Below, one piece after another: positions 16,721 through 25,669 of a DNA stretch of 44,123 nucleotides (its first letter is position 1; each line of letters starts with the position of its first letter). The stretch comes from Lachnospiraceae bacterium. GTDB taxonomy: Bacteria > Bacillota_A > Clostridia > Lachnospirales > Lachnospiraceae. The stretch is from positions 1 to 44,123 of the forward strand of contig JAILDD010000036.1 of NCBI GenBank assembly GCA_024689605.1, given 5' to 3'. The position numbers and the translations under genes are program-made. Below the pieces are notes generated by a model. That model did no database searches. It was not told where the DNA came from and worked only from the letters and a program-made list of their open reading frames with translations.

Positions 16721-17068
16721 TTAATTAAAATTTACTTCCGAGAACTCAGAATAAATATTGATCCTGTTTATATCAGTCTCGGACATGCCAATAAAAATAC
16801 CACCATAAAAACTATAAGTTTCCTTTTTCATCGCCCTGACTACCTGTATGAAGGAATGAATGGTCTCTTTGGTCCAGATAGTAAGATAGCACTCATAAAC
16901 CCCGCCTATAGAAAGTTTTTCCGGGCATTCGAACCCAACACCGGTTTTTGAAACATCAAGAACATGGATAGAAACTTCCTGTGCTGCTCCGGCCTCCGCC
17001 TGGTCAAGCCTTTTCAAGACAAGCTTGCAGTCAAGATCCATTCTTTTGCTTTTTCTCTTCTCTTCCAT
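16721..17068 (-). CDS. PilZ-domain protein (probable c-di-GMP receptor)
   Basis: A 115-residue stand-alone PilZ domain. The N-terminal EKRKSKRMDL carries the basic R-x3-R-like motif and HVLDVSKTGVGFECP carries the D-x-S-x-x-G motif; together these bind cyclic di-GMP in known PilZ proteins. The remaining residues form the beta barrel (YECYLTIWTKE, YGGIFIGMSE). The target it controls is unknown. It is the first gene of a transcript with degV, and its own promoter is clear upstream. Confidence 0.85.
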   Translation of the reverse strand: MEEKRKSKRMDLDCKLVLKRLDQAEAGAAQEVSIHVLDVSKTGVGFECPEKLSIGGVYECYLTIWTKETIHSFIQVVRAMKKETYSFYGGIFIGMSETDINRINIYSEFSEVNFN

Positions 17069-17126
17069 TATATCTCCTGCTTCTTATCCGGAGCATAGTT
17101 CCGGTTTACATAAAACCACATCAGAT

Positions 17127-17155
17127 ATTATATCATTTACAATTTCAATAAGCAA
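17127..17155 (-). promoter_or_regulatory. Promoter of the pilZ-degV unit
   Basis: A perfect -10 TATAAT (17127-17132) has a weak -35 TTGCTT (17150-17155) 17 bases upstream on the minus strand. It lies 12 bases after the queA stop codon, so queA read-through may also reach pilZ. Confidence 0.6.
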
Positions 17156-17166
17156 GCAGATAACAT

Positions 17167-18201
17167 CTACTGAATGAACATTGCATCGCCGAAGGAAAAG
17201 AAACGGTAACGCTCCCGAACTGCCTCTTTATATGCGCTTAATATATTCTCCCTGCCCGCCATTGCAGATACAAGCATTAAAAGCGTTGACTCCGGCAGAT
17301 GGAAATTTGTGATAAGGGCATCCACAGCCTTAAACTTATAACCGGGGTAGATAAAGATATCCGTATCCTTAAAGCCCGGCTGAACAATACCATTATCATC
17401 CGTCATACTTTCCAGAGTGCGTACAGATGTCGTTCCTACGCATATTATCCGGCCGCCGTCTGATTTTACCTGATTGATCTTATCGGCAGCCTGCTTTTCT
17501 ATACGGCAGTACTCCGTATGCATATGGTGGTCAAGTATGTTTTCTTCCTTAACCGGCCTGAATGTTCCCAGTCCCACATGAAGCGTGACATATACTATGT
17601 TTACGCCCATGGCTTCTATTTTTGAAAGCAGTTCCTTTGTAAAATGCAGCCCTGCAGTAGGTGCCGCAGCAGAACCTTCCTTCCTTGCATAAACTGTCTG
17701 GTACCTGTCCCTGTCCTTCAGCTTATGATGGATATAAGGCGGAAGTGGCATTTCCCCCAGCTTATCAAGTATCTCCTCAAAGATCCCGTCAAACTCAAAC
17801 CTTATCCTTCTGTTGCCCTCCTCAAGGATTTCCTCCACGGTTCCGGTCATCATCCCGCCGAAATCCAGCACAGCGCCTTCCCTTGCCTTCTTACCGGGCT
17901 TTACCAGCACTTCCCAGGAAGAATCTTTAAGCCTTTTAAGCAGCAGCACTTCCACCACAGCGCCTGTATCCTTTTTCGTTCCATAAAGTCTCGCAGGCAT
18001 TACCCTGGTATCATTAAGAACAAGGCAGTCTCCGGCACGCAAAAAATCAGGCAGCTCGTAAAAATGCCTGTGTTCACAAGCCCCGGTACTTTTATCCAGC
18101 AGCATAAGCCTTGACGAAGATCTGTCCTCCAGCGGATCCTGGGCGATCAGTTCTTCCGGGAGGTCATAAAAATAATCTGATTTTCTTATTATCTTATCCA
18201 T
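17167..18201 (-). CDS. queA: S-adenosylmethionine:tRNA ribosyltransferase-isomerase
   Basis: QueA transfers the ribosyl part of SAM to preQ1 in tRNA, making epoxyqueuosine at the wobble position. The 344-residue length and motifs fit: [19 protein letters not shown] at the start, [59 protein letters not shown] and [18 protein letters not shown]. It begins 2 bases after the aminopeptidase stop, so the two are translationally linked. No other queuosine gene is in the window. Confidence 0.96.
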   Translation of the reverse strand: MDKIIRKSDYFYDLPEELIAQDPLEDRSSSRLMLLDKSTGACEHRHFYELPDFLRAGDCLVLNDTRVMPARLYGTKKDTGAVVEVLLLKRLKDSSWEVLVKPGKKAREGAVLDFGGMMTGTVEEILEEGNRRIRFEFDGIFEEILDKLGEMPLPPYIHHKLKDRDRYQTVYARKEGSAAAPTAGLHFTKELLSKIEAMGVNIVYVTLHVGLGTFRPVKEENILDHHMHTEYCRIEKQAADKINQVKSDGGRIICVGTTSVRTLESMTDDNGIVQPGFKDTDIFIYPGYKFKAVDALITNFHLPESTLLMLVSAMAGRENILSAYKEAVRERYRFFSFGDAMFIQ

Positions 18202-18203
18202 TT

Positions 18204-19631
18204 TCAGGGCATCTCGATATTCTTTAAGAATGCCACATAGCCCTTGTAAACCTCATACAGGTCGGCCTTGCTTATTGCCTCATGGGGTGCATGCATATTA
18301 AGCACAGGTACACCACAGTCTATGACATTCATTCCGAAGAGAGCCATTATATAAGCAATGGTTCCGCCGCCGCCGGCATCCACTGCCCCAAGCTCGCTCA
18401 TCTGGTACTGCACTCCGGCATCGTCCATCACACGTCTCAGCGCTCCAACATATTCCGCATTTGCGTCATTAGATCCGGACTTGCCCCTTGCACCGGTAAA
18501 CTTATTGAAAGCAAAGCCGCGTCCCATGTATGCAACATTTTTCTTATCGAAACGAGATGCATATGTAGGATCGAAGCCTGCAGTCACATCTGAGCTAAGC
18601 ATATATGATGCAGCAAGGGAACGCCTGAGGCTCAGCTCTGAGTACTGTCCCATAGCGTTCATAAGCTCTGCCACACAGTTTTCGAAGAATCTCGACTGCA
18701 TACCGGTTGCGCCTACAGAGCCGATTTCCTCCTTGTCCACAAGTATGCAGCAGCTTGTACGTGCAGGAGCCTTCATCTGAAGCATTGCCTTATAGGAAGG
18801 GAATGCACATACTTTGTCATCATGTCCGTATGCAAGCACCATGCTTCTGTCAAATCCGGCATCCCTGGCCCTGCCCGCAGGAACCACTTCTATCTCGGCA
18901 CTCATGAAATCCTCATCCTCTATGCCATAGTATTCCTTCAGGATGCTAAGCACATTCTTCTTAACTGCATTCTTTGTATCTTTTTCCTTGCCTTCTGCGG
19001 CTTTCTTATTTCCGGAAGAAATCTTTAACGGCATATTGCCGGCGATTATATCAAGGGCTTCGCCTTCAACAACCTTTGCCCCTTTCTTTTCCATCTGCTC
19101 GCTTGCAAGATGTATTAAAAGATCTGAAACGAAGAACACGGGATCATCAGGGTCTTCACCAATATTTACGATCACCACAGTTCCGTCCTTTTTAGCCACC
19201 ACGCCGTGAAGGGCAAGGGGCACTGTCACCCACTGGTATTTCTTTATTCCACCGTAATAGTGGGTGTCAAGATATGCCATATCCCCCTCTTCATAAAGGG
19301 GATTCTGCTTAACATCCATACGGGGTGAATCCACATGTGCACCAAGTATTGCCAGGCCTTCCTCAAGGGGCTTTTTGCCTATCTCGAACATCACCAGAGC
19401 CTTATTCATATTGCAGAAATAAACCCTGTCGCCGGCCTTTAATTTCTTCCTGCCGGATGCAGCCTTAGAGAATTCAATATAACCGTTCTTTTCTATATCG
19501 TTGATGATATACTCGGTAACTTCCCTTTCGGTCTTTGCAACGCTCAGGAATTCCTCATACTCGTCTGCAAATGCAAAAGCTTTCTTTTTTTCCGCATCCG
19601 TATATTTTAACCATACTGACTTTTTTTCCAT
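18204..19631 (-). CDS. M18-family aminopeptidase
   Basis: A cytosolic zinc aminopeptidase of the M18 family (ApeA/ApeB-like, 475 residues), which removes N-terminal residues from peptides. Likely metal ligands lie in [13 protein letters not shown] (His, Asp), [11 protein letters not shown] (Asp), [16 protein letters not shown] (Glu pair) and the late [16 protein letters not shown] (His). A Lys/Glu-rich insertion around residues 205-225 ([17 protein letters not shown]) may be a surface loop. AGGAGG lies 9 bases before the ATG. It follows pheT across a 94-base gap holding a hairpin, and overlaps no gene. Confidence 0.92.
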   Translation of the reverse strand: MEKKSVWLKYTDAEKKKAFAFADEYEEFLSVAKTEREVTEYIINDIEKNGYIEFSKAASGRKKLKAGDRVYFCNMNKALVMFEIGKKPLEEGLAILGAHVDSPRMDVKQNPLYEEGDMAYLDTHYYGGIKKYQWVTVPLALHGVVAKKDGTVVIVNIGEDPDDPVFFVSDLLIHLASEQMEKKGAKVVEGEALDIIAGNMPLKISSGNKKAAEGKEKDTKNAVKKNVLSILKEYYGIEDEDFMSAEIEVVPAGRARDAGFDRSMVLAYGHDDKVCAFPSYKAMLQMKAPARTSCCILVDKEEIGSVGATGMQSRFFENCVAELMNAMGQYSELSLRRSLAASYMLSSDVTAGFDPTYASRFDKKNVAYMGRGFAFNKFTGARGKSGSNDANAEYVGALRRVMDDAGVQYQMSELGAVDAGGGGTIAYIMALFGMNVIDCGVPVLNMHAPHEAISKADLYEVYKGYVAFLKNIEMP

Positions 19632-19663
19632 TTTATAAATCCTCCTGATTATTACGTCCCAAG

Positions 19664-19698
19664 GTAACCGTTCAGAACCTTACGGTTCTTCCGGTTAC
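19664..19698. repeat. Intergenic hairpin between pheT and the M18 peptidase
   Basis: GTAACCG (19664-19670) pairs with CGGTTAC (19692-19698) and, inside, AGAACC with GGTTCT around a TTAC loop; a small internal loop separates the two helices. No T-run follows on the minus strand, so it is not a standard terminator. The outer arms match those at 9076-9117. Confidence 0.6.
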
Positions 19699-19724
19699 AG
19701 CAGTCCGCAATTATTTATTATTAT

Positions 19725-22148
19725 TTACGACCTAAGCTCTATTTTCATGCTCTCCAGGCCGTTCAGAATCTTCTTCATGGATGCATTAACTTCATCATCC
19801 GAAAGAGTCTTTTCCTTATGCCTGAAGCTCAGTGAATAAGCAATGGATCTGTGACCTTCCTTAACCTGGTCTCCTTCGTATAGATCGAAGAGATTAACCT
19901 TTTCAAGAATCTTTCCGCCGCGCTGTCTGATCATCTTCTCGATATCGCCTGCAAGCACGCCCTTAGGCACAACCATGGAAATATCCCTCGTAACAGCAGG
20001 GAATTTTGCTATTCCTTCAAACTTATGGTCAAAGCCCGTAAGAGGCACTATCGCCGGCATGTCAAGCACTGCCACATACGCCCTGCATTTCATATTGTAA
20101 TTTGAGCAGACTTTTGGATGTACTTCACCCAGATATCCTATCACATTTCCGTCATATGACATAACAGCCTGTCTGCCCGGATGCAGGAAGCTTAAATTTC
20201 CATTTGGATCGTATTCTACTTCTTTTTTCATTCCCACAAGCTTAAGGAATGTCTCCACTGCGCCCTTCAGGCTGAAGAAATCCCCGTCGCCGTAGAAGCC
20301 AAGCGTAAACTGCATGCGCTCGTCGGGAAGCTCTGTAAGAGGAAGTGCCTTAGGCACATAAATATTGCCAAGCTCGTAGAGACGCACATCCTTGTTTCTT
20401 CTGTTGAAATTAAGCGAAAGACTTGTCATCATTCCGTTTAATGTGGTAGTCCTCATTATGGAGAAATCCTCACCCAGAGGGTTTGAAATGCTTATTGCCT
20501 GTCTTAATCTGTCATCCTCAGGCACCATGAGCTTATCAAATACCTTTGGACTCTCAAATGAATAGAACATAGCCTGTGAGAAACCGCAGCGTTCAGCTGC
20601 CTCACGTGCAAGGGCCTCTATCTGCATGGGATATGCCAGCCTGCCCTCCATGCCTTCTCCACCGGGAAGCGTTGTAGGGATCTTGTCATAGCCATAGAAC
20701 CTTGCCACTTCCTCCGCTATATCCGCCTGCCCAAGAAGATCCTGTCTAAAGGAAGGGATATGAAGCATATTGCTTTCAGGCTTATATACAATATCCAGCT
20801 TCTTAAAGATTTCAAGCATCTGCTCTTTTGACACATCGGTGCCGAGAAGCTTATTGTATTTTTCAGGCTTGAATTCAAGTTCTACCTCATCCTTAAGCCC
20901 TGTGCACACATCAACCACTCCTCCTACAACTTCACCGGCTCCCAGCTCCTCGATCAGCTGGCATGCACGATTAATGGCATCAAGCGCATTCTTAGGATCA
21001 AGACCTTTTTCAAACTTACCGGAAGCATCTGTACGGAGACCTAAACGCTTTGCAGACTTTCTGATATTAGGCCCGTTGAAAGTTGCAGCCTCAAAGAGCA
21101 TAGTCTTTACATCATCGGTGATCTTGGAATTTTCACCGCCCATGATACCTGCTATGCCTATCTCTTTTTCCGCATCACAGATCATCAGCACATCTTTATC
21201 AAGTATGCGCTCCTGACCGTCAAGAGTTACGAACTTATCACCGTCCTTTGCACGCTTAACTATGATCTTATTACCCGAGATCCGGTCAAGATCAAAAGCA
21301 TGCATGGGCTGGCCGTATTCTTCCATAACGTAATTTGTAATATCAACGATATTGTTTATTGGACGGATACCGCTGGCTGCAAGCCTTCTCTTCATCCATT
21401 CGGGACTTTCGGCGATCTTTATGTTCTTTACCACTCTTGCGCAGTATCTGGTGCACAGGTCAGATGCCTCCACCTCAACCTTTACCAGATCATTTACATC
21501 CTCACCGTTTCCGGTTTCTTCTACAACAGGCGGTACAAGGGGCTTGTCAAAAGTTGCAGCCGCTTCTCTTGCGATTCCCAGTATAGAATAGCAGTCCACA
21601 CGGTTTGATGTGATCTCATACTCAAATACTGTATCATGCAGTCCCAGTGCCGCTACCGCATCATCTCCCGGCTTAAGATCAGGATTGTTGAAAATGTAAA
21701 TACCGTACTCCGGTGCCTCAGGATAAAAATTCCTGTCAGAGCCAAGCTCTTCTATGGAGCACATCATACCGAAGGATTCCACGCCCCTGAGCTTACCGCT
21801 CTTTATACTGATACCATCTTCAGGAAGCGGACCGCCGTCATGGCCGCCTGCCACCTTTCCGCCGTCAAGAACCACAGGAACCATATCGCCTTCATTTACA
21901 TTAGGTGCCCCTGTGACGATCTGTATAGTCTCAGCCCCAACATCAACCTGACATACGATCAGCTTGTCTGCATCAGGGTGCTTTTCTATCTTCAATATCT
22001 TACCGACAACAATCTTCTCAAGATTTTTATCAAGCCTTGTGAAGCCCTCTACCTTTGTGCCGGTAAGGGTCATCCTGTCGAAATATTCCTGGTCCGTGCA
22101 CTCAAGCTCCGGAACATATGCTTTAATCCATGATAATGCTGAATTCAT
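19725..22148 (-). CDS. pheT: Phenylalanine-tRNA ligase beta subunit
   Basis: The beta subunit of the (alpha-beta)2 PheRS. Domains in order: N-terminal tRNA-binding OB fold (VGKILKIEKHPDADKLIVCQ, about residues 40-150), the B3/B4 editing region (ITSNRVDCYSILGIAREA, with KRLGLRTDASGKFEKGL), the B5 domain, the catalytic-like core (RDLLGQ-type stretch to LGEDFSIMRTTTLNGMM) and the C-terminal anticodon-binding FDX-ACB domain (AKFPAVTRDISMVVPKG). Length 807 is usual. AGGAGG is 5 bases before the ATG. It follows pheS by 66 bases, and both are controlled by the upstream T-box. Confidence 0.97.
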   Translation of the reverse strand: MNSALSWIKAYVPELECTDQEYFDRMTLTGTKVEGFTRLDKNLEKIVVGKILKIEKHPDADKLIVCQVDVGAETIQIVTGAPNVNEGDMVPVVLDGGKVAGGHDGGPLPEDGISIKSGKLRGVESFGMMCSIEELGSDRNFYPEAPEYGIYIFNNPDLKPGDDAVAALGLHDTVFEYEITSNRVDCYSILGIAREAAATFDKPLVPPVVEETGNGEDVNDLVKVEVEASDLCTRYCARVVKNIKIAESPEWMKRRLAASGIRPINNIVDITNYVMEEYGQPMHAFDLDRISGNKIIVKRAKDGDKFVTLDGQERILDKDVLMICDAEKEIGIAGIMGGENSKITDDVKTMLFEAATFNGPNIRKSAKRLGLRTDASGKFEKGLDPKNALDAINRACQLIEELGAGEVVGGVVDVCTGLKDEVELEFKPEKYNKLLGTDVSKEQMLEIFKKLDIVYKPESNMLHIPSFRQDLLGQADIAEEVARFYGYDKIPTTLPGGEGMEGRLAYPMQIEALAREAAERCGFSQAMFYSFESPKVFDKLMVPEDDRLRQAISISNPLGEDFSIMRTTTLNGMMTSLSLNFNRRNKDVRLYELGNIYVPKALPLTELPDERMQFTLGFYGDGDFFSLKGAVETFLKLVGMKKEVEYDPNGNLSFLHPGRQAVMSYDGNVIGYLGEVHPKVCSNYNMKCRAYVAVLDMPAIVPLTGFDHKFEGIAKFPAVTRDISMVVPKGVLAGDIEKMIRQRGGKILEKVNLFDLYEGDQVKEGHRSIAYSLSFRHKEKTLSDDEVNASMKKILNGLESMKIELRS

Positions 22149-22214
22149 TATTTCCTCCTTCTGCCACTTCTATGCGGCCTGGCTTACAATAATCTGTTAC
22201 TGCCTGCTGCAGCC

Positions 22215-23234
22215 TCAGAACTGTGACAGGAACCTGTCGTCGTTCTCGTACATAAGCCTCATGTCATCTATTTCATACTTAAGAAGCGCTATACGCTCAA
22301 GTCCTACACCGAAAGCAAAGCCCACATATTTTTCAGGATCAATTCCTCTTAGTTCAAGTACATGGGGGTGAACCATGCCACATCCCAGGATCTCTATCCA
22401 GCCAGAACCCTTACAGAACCTGCAGCCTTTGCCGCCGCACTTAAAACAGCTCACATCCATCTCCGCAGAAGGCTCTGTGAAGGGGAAGTGGTGAGGTCTG
22501 AACTTAACCTTTGTGTCTTCACCGAAAAGCTGCTTAGCAAAGGAATCAAGGGTTCCTTTAAGATCTGCAAAAGTCACCTGGTCATCTATAACAAGTCCCT
22601 CTATCTGATGGAAGCAGGGGCTGTGGGTCGCATCCACTTCATCCGACCTGAACACTCTTCCCGGTGCTATCATCCTGATGGGGAGACGGCCCTTTTCCAT
22701 TTCGTGTATCTGTACTGAGGAAGTCTGAGTACGGAGCAGTATGTCTCCGTTTATGTAAAAGGTATCCTGCTCATCCTTTGCAGGATGGTCGGCAGGGATA
22801 TTCAGAGCTTCAAAGTTATAATAATCCTTCTCTATTTCCGGTCCGCTGACCACTTCATATCCAAGGCCTATGAAGATACGCTCCACTTCCTCAAGGGCTA
22901 TGGTATTAGGATGCCTATGCCCCATCTTAGGTGCCGCAGCAGGAAGCGTAACGTCTATAGTCTCACGCTTTAATCTTTCATTCAGCGCAGCAGCCTCCAC
23001 ACGGTTCTTTGCTTCCTCAAGCTGACGTTCGATCTGCTCCCTTGTCTCATTAACCATCTGACCTACCTTTGGCCTGTCCTCTGCCGATACATCCTTCATG
23101 GATTTAAGCAGTGCAGTCAGTTCACCCTTTTTACCAAGGTATGCCACCCTGATGTCATTCAGACGTTCAAGATTGTCTATCTCGCCTATACGCTTAATAG
23201 CTTCTTCCCTGATCTTAGTGAGTTTTTCTTTCAT
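22215..23234 (-). CDS. pheS: Phenylalanine-tRNA ligase alpha subunit
   Basis: The catalytic alpha subunit, 339 residues. An N-terminal coiled coil (about 1-90) that contacts tRNA is followed by the class II core: GHRHPNTIALEEVERIF, motif 2 with GRVFRSDEVDATHSPCFHQI, and motif 3 FAFGVGLERIALLKY. A Cys-rich loop (SCFKCGGKGCRFCKGSGW) typical of bacterial PheS is present. AAAGG precedes the ATG. It is the first gene after the Phe T-box, so expression should rise when tRNA-Phe is uncharged. Confidence 0.97.
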   Translation of the reverse strand: MKEKLTKIREEAIKRIGEIDNLERLNDIRVAYLGKKGELTALLKSMKDVSAEDRPKVGQMVNETREQIERQLEEAKNRVEAAALNERLKRETIDVTLPAAAPKMGHRHPNTIALEEVERIFIGLGYEVVSGPEIEKDYYNFEALNIPADHPAKDEQDTFYINGDILLRTQTSSVQIHEMEKGRLPIRMIAPGRVFRSDEVDATHSPCFHQIEGLVIDDQVTFADLKGTLDSFAKQLFGEDTKVKFRPHHFPFTEPSAEMDVSCFKCGGKGCRFCKGSGWIEILGCGMVHPHVLELRGIDPEKYVGFAFGVGLERIALLKYEIDDMRLMYENDDRFLSQF

Positions 23235-23294
23235 ACTTGGACCTTCTTTCTTTATTATATGACCGCTTACCCGGTCGTACTGTACTGCAAATCA

Positions 23295-23325
23295 CATCGT
23301 ACCGGTGCTTCGCACCAGCACGATG
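23295..23325. repeat. Hairpin between the T-box terminator and pheS
   Basis: CATCGT (23295-23300) pairs with ACGATG (23320-23325), enclosing GGTGC-TTC-GCACC. The apex GTGCTTCGCAC is identical to the one at 8986-8996. It lies in the pheST transcript between the T-box terminator and the ribosome binding site. Confidence 0.55.
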
Positions 23326-23352
23326 ATGCGCTGCCGATCAAATAGGCTGGTA

Positions 23353-23613
23353 TAAAAAAACCCGGACAGCAAAAATACTGCCCGGGGACGAATCCAAATC
23401 CGCGTTACCACCCTGGTTCCTGTCATTTATGACAGACACTTAATTTCCAATTAACGCATGGCTAACGGGCATACCTAATCAGATAATCCTTTCAGCATAC
23501 CGGCTCCGGTGTGAAATTCAGATAACAGCCTTAAACGGAAGACTCTCAGCCGCCGGTCTTCCTCTCTGTAGATACGGCTAAAACCCTACTGTGCACCTTC
23601 ACAGCCTTTAAAC
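23353..23613 (-). promoter_or_regulatory. Phe T-box leader with transcription terminator
   Basis: The minus strand carries the T-box sequence AGGGTGGTAACGCGG (23400-23414), whose TGGT bulge would pair with the ACCA end of uncharged tRNA. A terminator follows: CCCGG-CAG/CTG-CCGGG (23361-23386) and seven T's. Upstream, stem I includes a GGAAGAC/GTCTTCC hairpin, and the likely specifier is TTC (23515-23513) followed by A, matching tRNA-Phe. Uncharged tRNA-Phe should favour the antiterminator and allow pheST transcription. The specifier was placed by position in stem I and the downstream genes. Confidence 0.93.
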
Positions 23614-23619
23614 ACGCTT

Positions 23620-23648
23620 ATTCTAACATCATTTGTTGACTATGTCAA
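23620..23648 (-). promoter_or_regulatory. Promoter of the pheST T-box transcript
   Basis: Consensus -35 TTGACA (23643-23648) and -10 TAGAAT (23620-23625) with a 17-base spacer on the minus strand. The start near 23613 gives a leader of about 380 bases to pheS. It begins 10 bases after the stop of the YihY-like gene. Confidence 0.85.
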
Positions 23649-23657
23649 AGTTATACG

Positions 23658-24581
23658 TTATTTATTTTTTATTACGCCGCGCCTTCTTGCCGATGATCTT
23701 CGTCTTCCTGTATCTTTATTGGTCAGCTGTGCTTTTTTTCTGTTGTTCGCCGCCTGTTCTACTTTATTGAAAACAGGACTGAAAAATATATTTATCTGCG
23801 CCCCCAGCAGCACAGCATACATGCAGAAATACAGCCACGCCATAGTAACAACCGTCGTTGAAAAGGACCCGTAAAAAGAAAAGCCGTCGAACTGATCAAT
23901 ATATTTTGAAAACACCCATGATATAACCGACCAGCACATGCTTGCAAAAATCGCACCGGGAAACTGCATCTTATATCTTACTTTTACGCTTGGAAGTACT
24001 GTGTACAATACCTGGAACATCAGCGCCAGAAAAACCCAGACAAACAGAAAGCGGAACCTTAAAATAAAAGCGATAGCAATATGGTAAGTCGGAATAAAAG
24101 TTTCCAGCATATCGTTTATACGGTTACCCATAACCAGGATACCAAGGGATACGGAAAGCATAAGTATGAAAATGATTGTATATATGCTGCTCATTATCCG
24201 TAGGACAACAAAATTCTTCTTATCCACCACATGATGAACAGAATTAAGGCCATACGAAAGGGCCGATACGCCGTTTCCCGCAAGCCACAGGGTTATGATC
24301 GCAGAAAGGGAAATGGTGGTAAACATATGATCCTTGAATTCATTTGCCACTCCCCGCAGCAGTTCCACACTCTCCACCGGCATTATGGACTGCCCAAGGA
24401 AAAAGAACACCTCCGGACTTAAGTCCAACCATGCCAGCATACTGCATACTATTATCATCATGGGAACAATTGATAAAAATACAAAGAAAGCTGCTGCAGC
24501 AGCAAAGGACGACATATTATTTTCTTTGGTTTCCTGGACGAACCCGCAGATCACATTGTAGATGTTTCTTATAACATTCAT
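23658..24581 (-). CDS. YihY/BrkB-family inner membrane protein
   Basis: About 307 residues with six hydrophobic helices, for example AAAAAFFVFLSIVPMMIIVC near the start and the last pair ending AWLYFCMYAVLLGAQINIFF. The pattern SSFAAAAAFFVFLSIVPMM and the GAQINIFF ending are typical of the YihY/BrkB family, whose function is unsettled (it was once miscalled RNase BN). The C-terminus is a basic tail rich in Arg and Lys (RRRSSARRRGVIKNK). I start at the ATG at 24581, preceded by GGGGAA; a TTG five codons upstream lacks a better site. It stands alone between the structured RNA and the T-box promoter. Confidence 0.88.
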   Translation of the reverse strand: MNVIRNIYNVICGFVQETKENNMSSFAAAAAFFVFLSIVPMMIIVCSMLAWLDLSPEVFFFLGQSIMPVESVELLRGVANEFKDHMFTTISLSAIITLWLAGNGVSALSYGLNSVHHVVDKKNFVVLRIMSSIYTIIFILMLSVSLGILVMGNRINDMLETFIPTYHIAIAFILRFRFLFVWVFLALMFQVLYTVLPSVKVRYKMQFPGAIFASMCWSVISWVFSKYIDQFDGFSFYGSFSTTVVTMAWLYFCMYAVLLGAQINIFFSPVFNKVEQAANNRKKAQLTNKDTGRRRSSARRRGVIKNK

Positions 24582-24611
24582 AGGAACATTCCCCAATGCA
24601 CTTACTATAAA

Positions 24612-24799
24612 ACATAAAAATCCGGATGTCCAGCCCCCCCTTATTGACTCCTAGCTATAGCCAGGTGGGCAACCGCAGCCAAAACATCTGTCTTCCCTGA
24701 AAGACTTGCCGGGGCATGACATCCGAACGGCGCTATAGGAATCCCGTTTAAAGTACTGTAGGCTCAAAAACGAGGGAACCTTAAATTGACATCCGGTAT
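24612..24799 (-). ncRNA. Stand-alone structured small RNA (6S-like or raiA-like; family unresolved)
   Basis: This 348-base gap holds an independent RNA gene of about 185 bases with its own promoter (24806-24834). Its 5' end CCGGATGTC (24796-24788) pairs with GACATCCGG (24630-24622), which is followed by ATTTTT, a terminator-like end. Inside are hairpins AACGG/CCGTT, GTCTT/AAGAC and CCT-GCT/AGC-AGG, plus a long-range match between TCCTATAGC and GCTATAGCTAGGA. There is no ribosome binding site or sensible reading frame. Length, terminal helix and rod-like pairing fit 6S RNA (RNA polymerase regulator), but the clostridial raiA RNA is an alternative. A covariance search against both models would decide. 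Confidence 0.65.
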
Positions 24800-24805
24800 A
24801 TTATT

Positions 24806-24834
24806 ATTATATAAAAAAAGGCAGCATTTATCAA
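24806..24834 (-). promoter_or_regulatory. Promoter of the structured small RNA
   Basis: -35 TTGATA (24829-24834) and -10 TATAAT (24806-24811) are 17 bases apart on the minus strand, near consensus. The predicted start near 24799 falls 3 bases before the terminal helix. Confidence 0.8.
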
Positions 24835-24870
24835 TAACTTCATCAGGTTTTGACAGATAAAAAATGCCGA

Positions 24871-24902
24871 TAAAAACGGCACCGTTACTATAACGATGCC
24901 GT
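24871..24902 (-). terminator. Terminator of the chemoreceptor-like gene
   Basis: ACGGCA-T-CGTTA and TAACG-G-TGCCGT (24876-24902) form a strong stem followed by TTTTTATC on the minus strand. It ends the chemoreceptor-like transcript before the small-RNA promoter. Confidence 0.85.
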
Positions 24903-24928
24903 CCATTAATCGTATAATTTACCGATAT

Positions 24929-25534
24929 TCAGGCCTTGTCCATACTGTTGATCGTATCCGTAAGCTCGGACAGTGTGGATGAAATGCTCTTGCTGGTAAC
25001 CCCCATGTTCAGCGCCAGATCCTGTACTTCTTCCGCGACAACCGAGAAGCCTCTTCCATGCTCCCCTGCCCTTGCTGCCTCTATAGAAGCATTAAGTGCC
25101 AGTATCTTCTGCTTGCCGCAGAAAGATGCAATCTGGCTGGTATCTTTGTTTGCCTGTATAATAAGCTTTTCAGCCTTTTCGATGCCGGCCTTTACATTAT
25201 CTATCAGATCCTTATTCTTAAATACTTCGTATGAACTCTGAACGAAGATAGTAACGATATCCTCCAGCAGTTCACCGCCTGCAGCTGCCGCATCTCTGGT
25301 AGTTTCCTCACTTGCGGCACCACCGGTAACCTTAACCACTGCAGGACCATCATCAATATGAACCTGAAATTCAAAATCTCTGACTTTTTTTACATCATCA
25401 CGGTTTAACCCGTAAGACATAATATTCTCGCCCTCAACGCCGTAAACGACAGCCCCCAGTCCGGTGGATTTTGACCAGTTGGACACTAATGCATTAAATT
25501 TCTTCATGTCACAAAATTCTTGTACCTTGATCAT
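24929..25534 (-). CDS. Minimal soluble chemoreceptor-like protein (MCP signalling tip)
   Basis: Only 201 residues with no membrane helix. The N-terminal 120 residues form a small unassigned globular domain ([40 protein letters not shown]) reminiscent of cytosolic ligand-sensing domains. The C-terminal part is a shortened MCP coiled coil containing the intact hairpin tip [19 protein letters not shown] followed by [10 protein letters not shown], the site that docks CheW and CheA. Normal receptors have much longer coiled coils with methylation helices, absent here. GGAGG lies 5 bases before the ATG at 25534. It has its own promoter and terminator and is separate from the neighbouring repeat-protein gene. 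Confidence 0.85.
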   Translation of the reverse strand: MIKVQEFCDMKKFNALVSNWSKSTGLGAVVYGVEGENIMSYGLNRDDVKKVRDFEFQVHIDDGPAVVKVTGGAASEETTRDAAAAGGELLEDIVTIFVQSSYEVFKNKDLIDNVKAGIEKAEKLIIQANKDTSQIASFCGKQKILALNASIEAARAGEHGRGFSVVAEEVQDLALNMGVTSKSISSTLSELTDTINSMDKA

Positions 25535-25594
25535 ATCAACCTCCATACCTTCTTATATTTCTCCAGCCTTTTGCATAGAGAATCGATAAGAAAT

Positions 25595-25623
25595 ATTATA
25601 ACACAACACGGCATTATTCTCAA
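25595..25623 (-). promoter_or_regulatory. Promoter of the chemoreceptor-like gene
   Basis: -35 TTGAGA (25618-25623) and a perfect -10 TATAAT (25595-25600) with 17 bases between them on the minus strand. It starts just after the terminator hairpin of the upstream repeat-protein gene. Confidence 0.85.
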
Positions 25624-25625
25624 AT

Positions 25626-25650
25626 AAAAACCTGTGGCCGAAGCCACAGG
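25626..25650 (-). terminator. Terminator of the repeat-protein gene
   Basis: CCTGTGGC-TTCG-GCCACAGG is a perfect 8-bp stem capped by the very stable UUCG tetraloop on the minus strand, flanked by AAAA and TTTTTATTT. It lies 20 bases after the stop. Confidence 0.92.
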
Positions 25651-25669
25651 TTTTATTAAAAACAATTCA

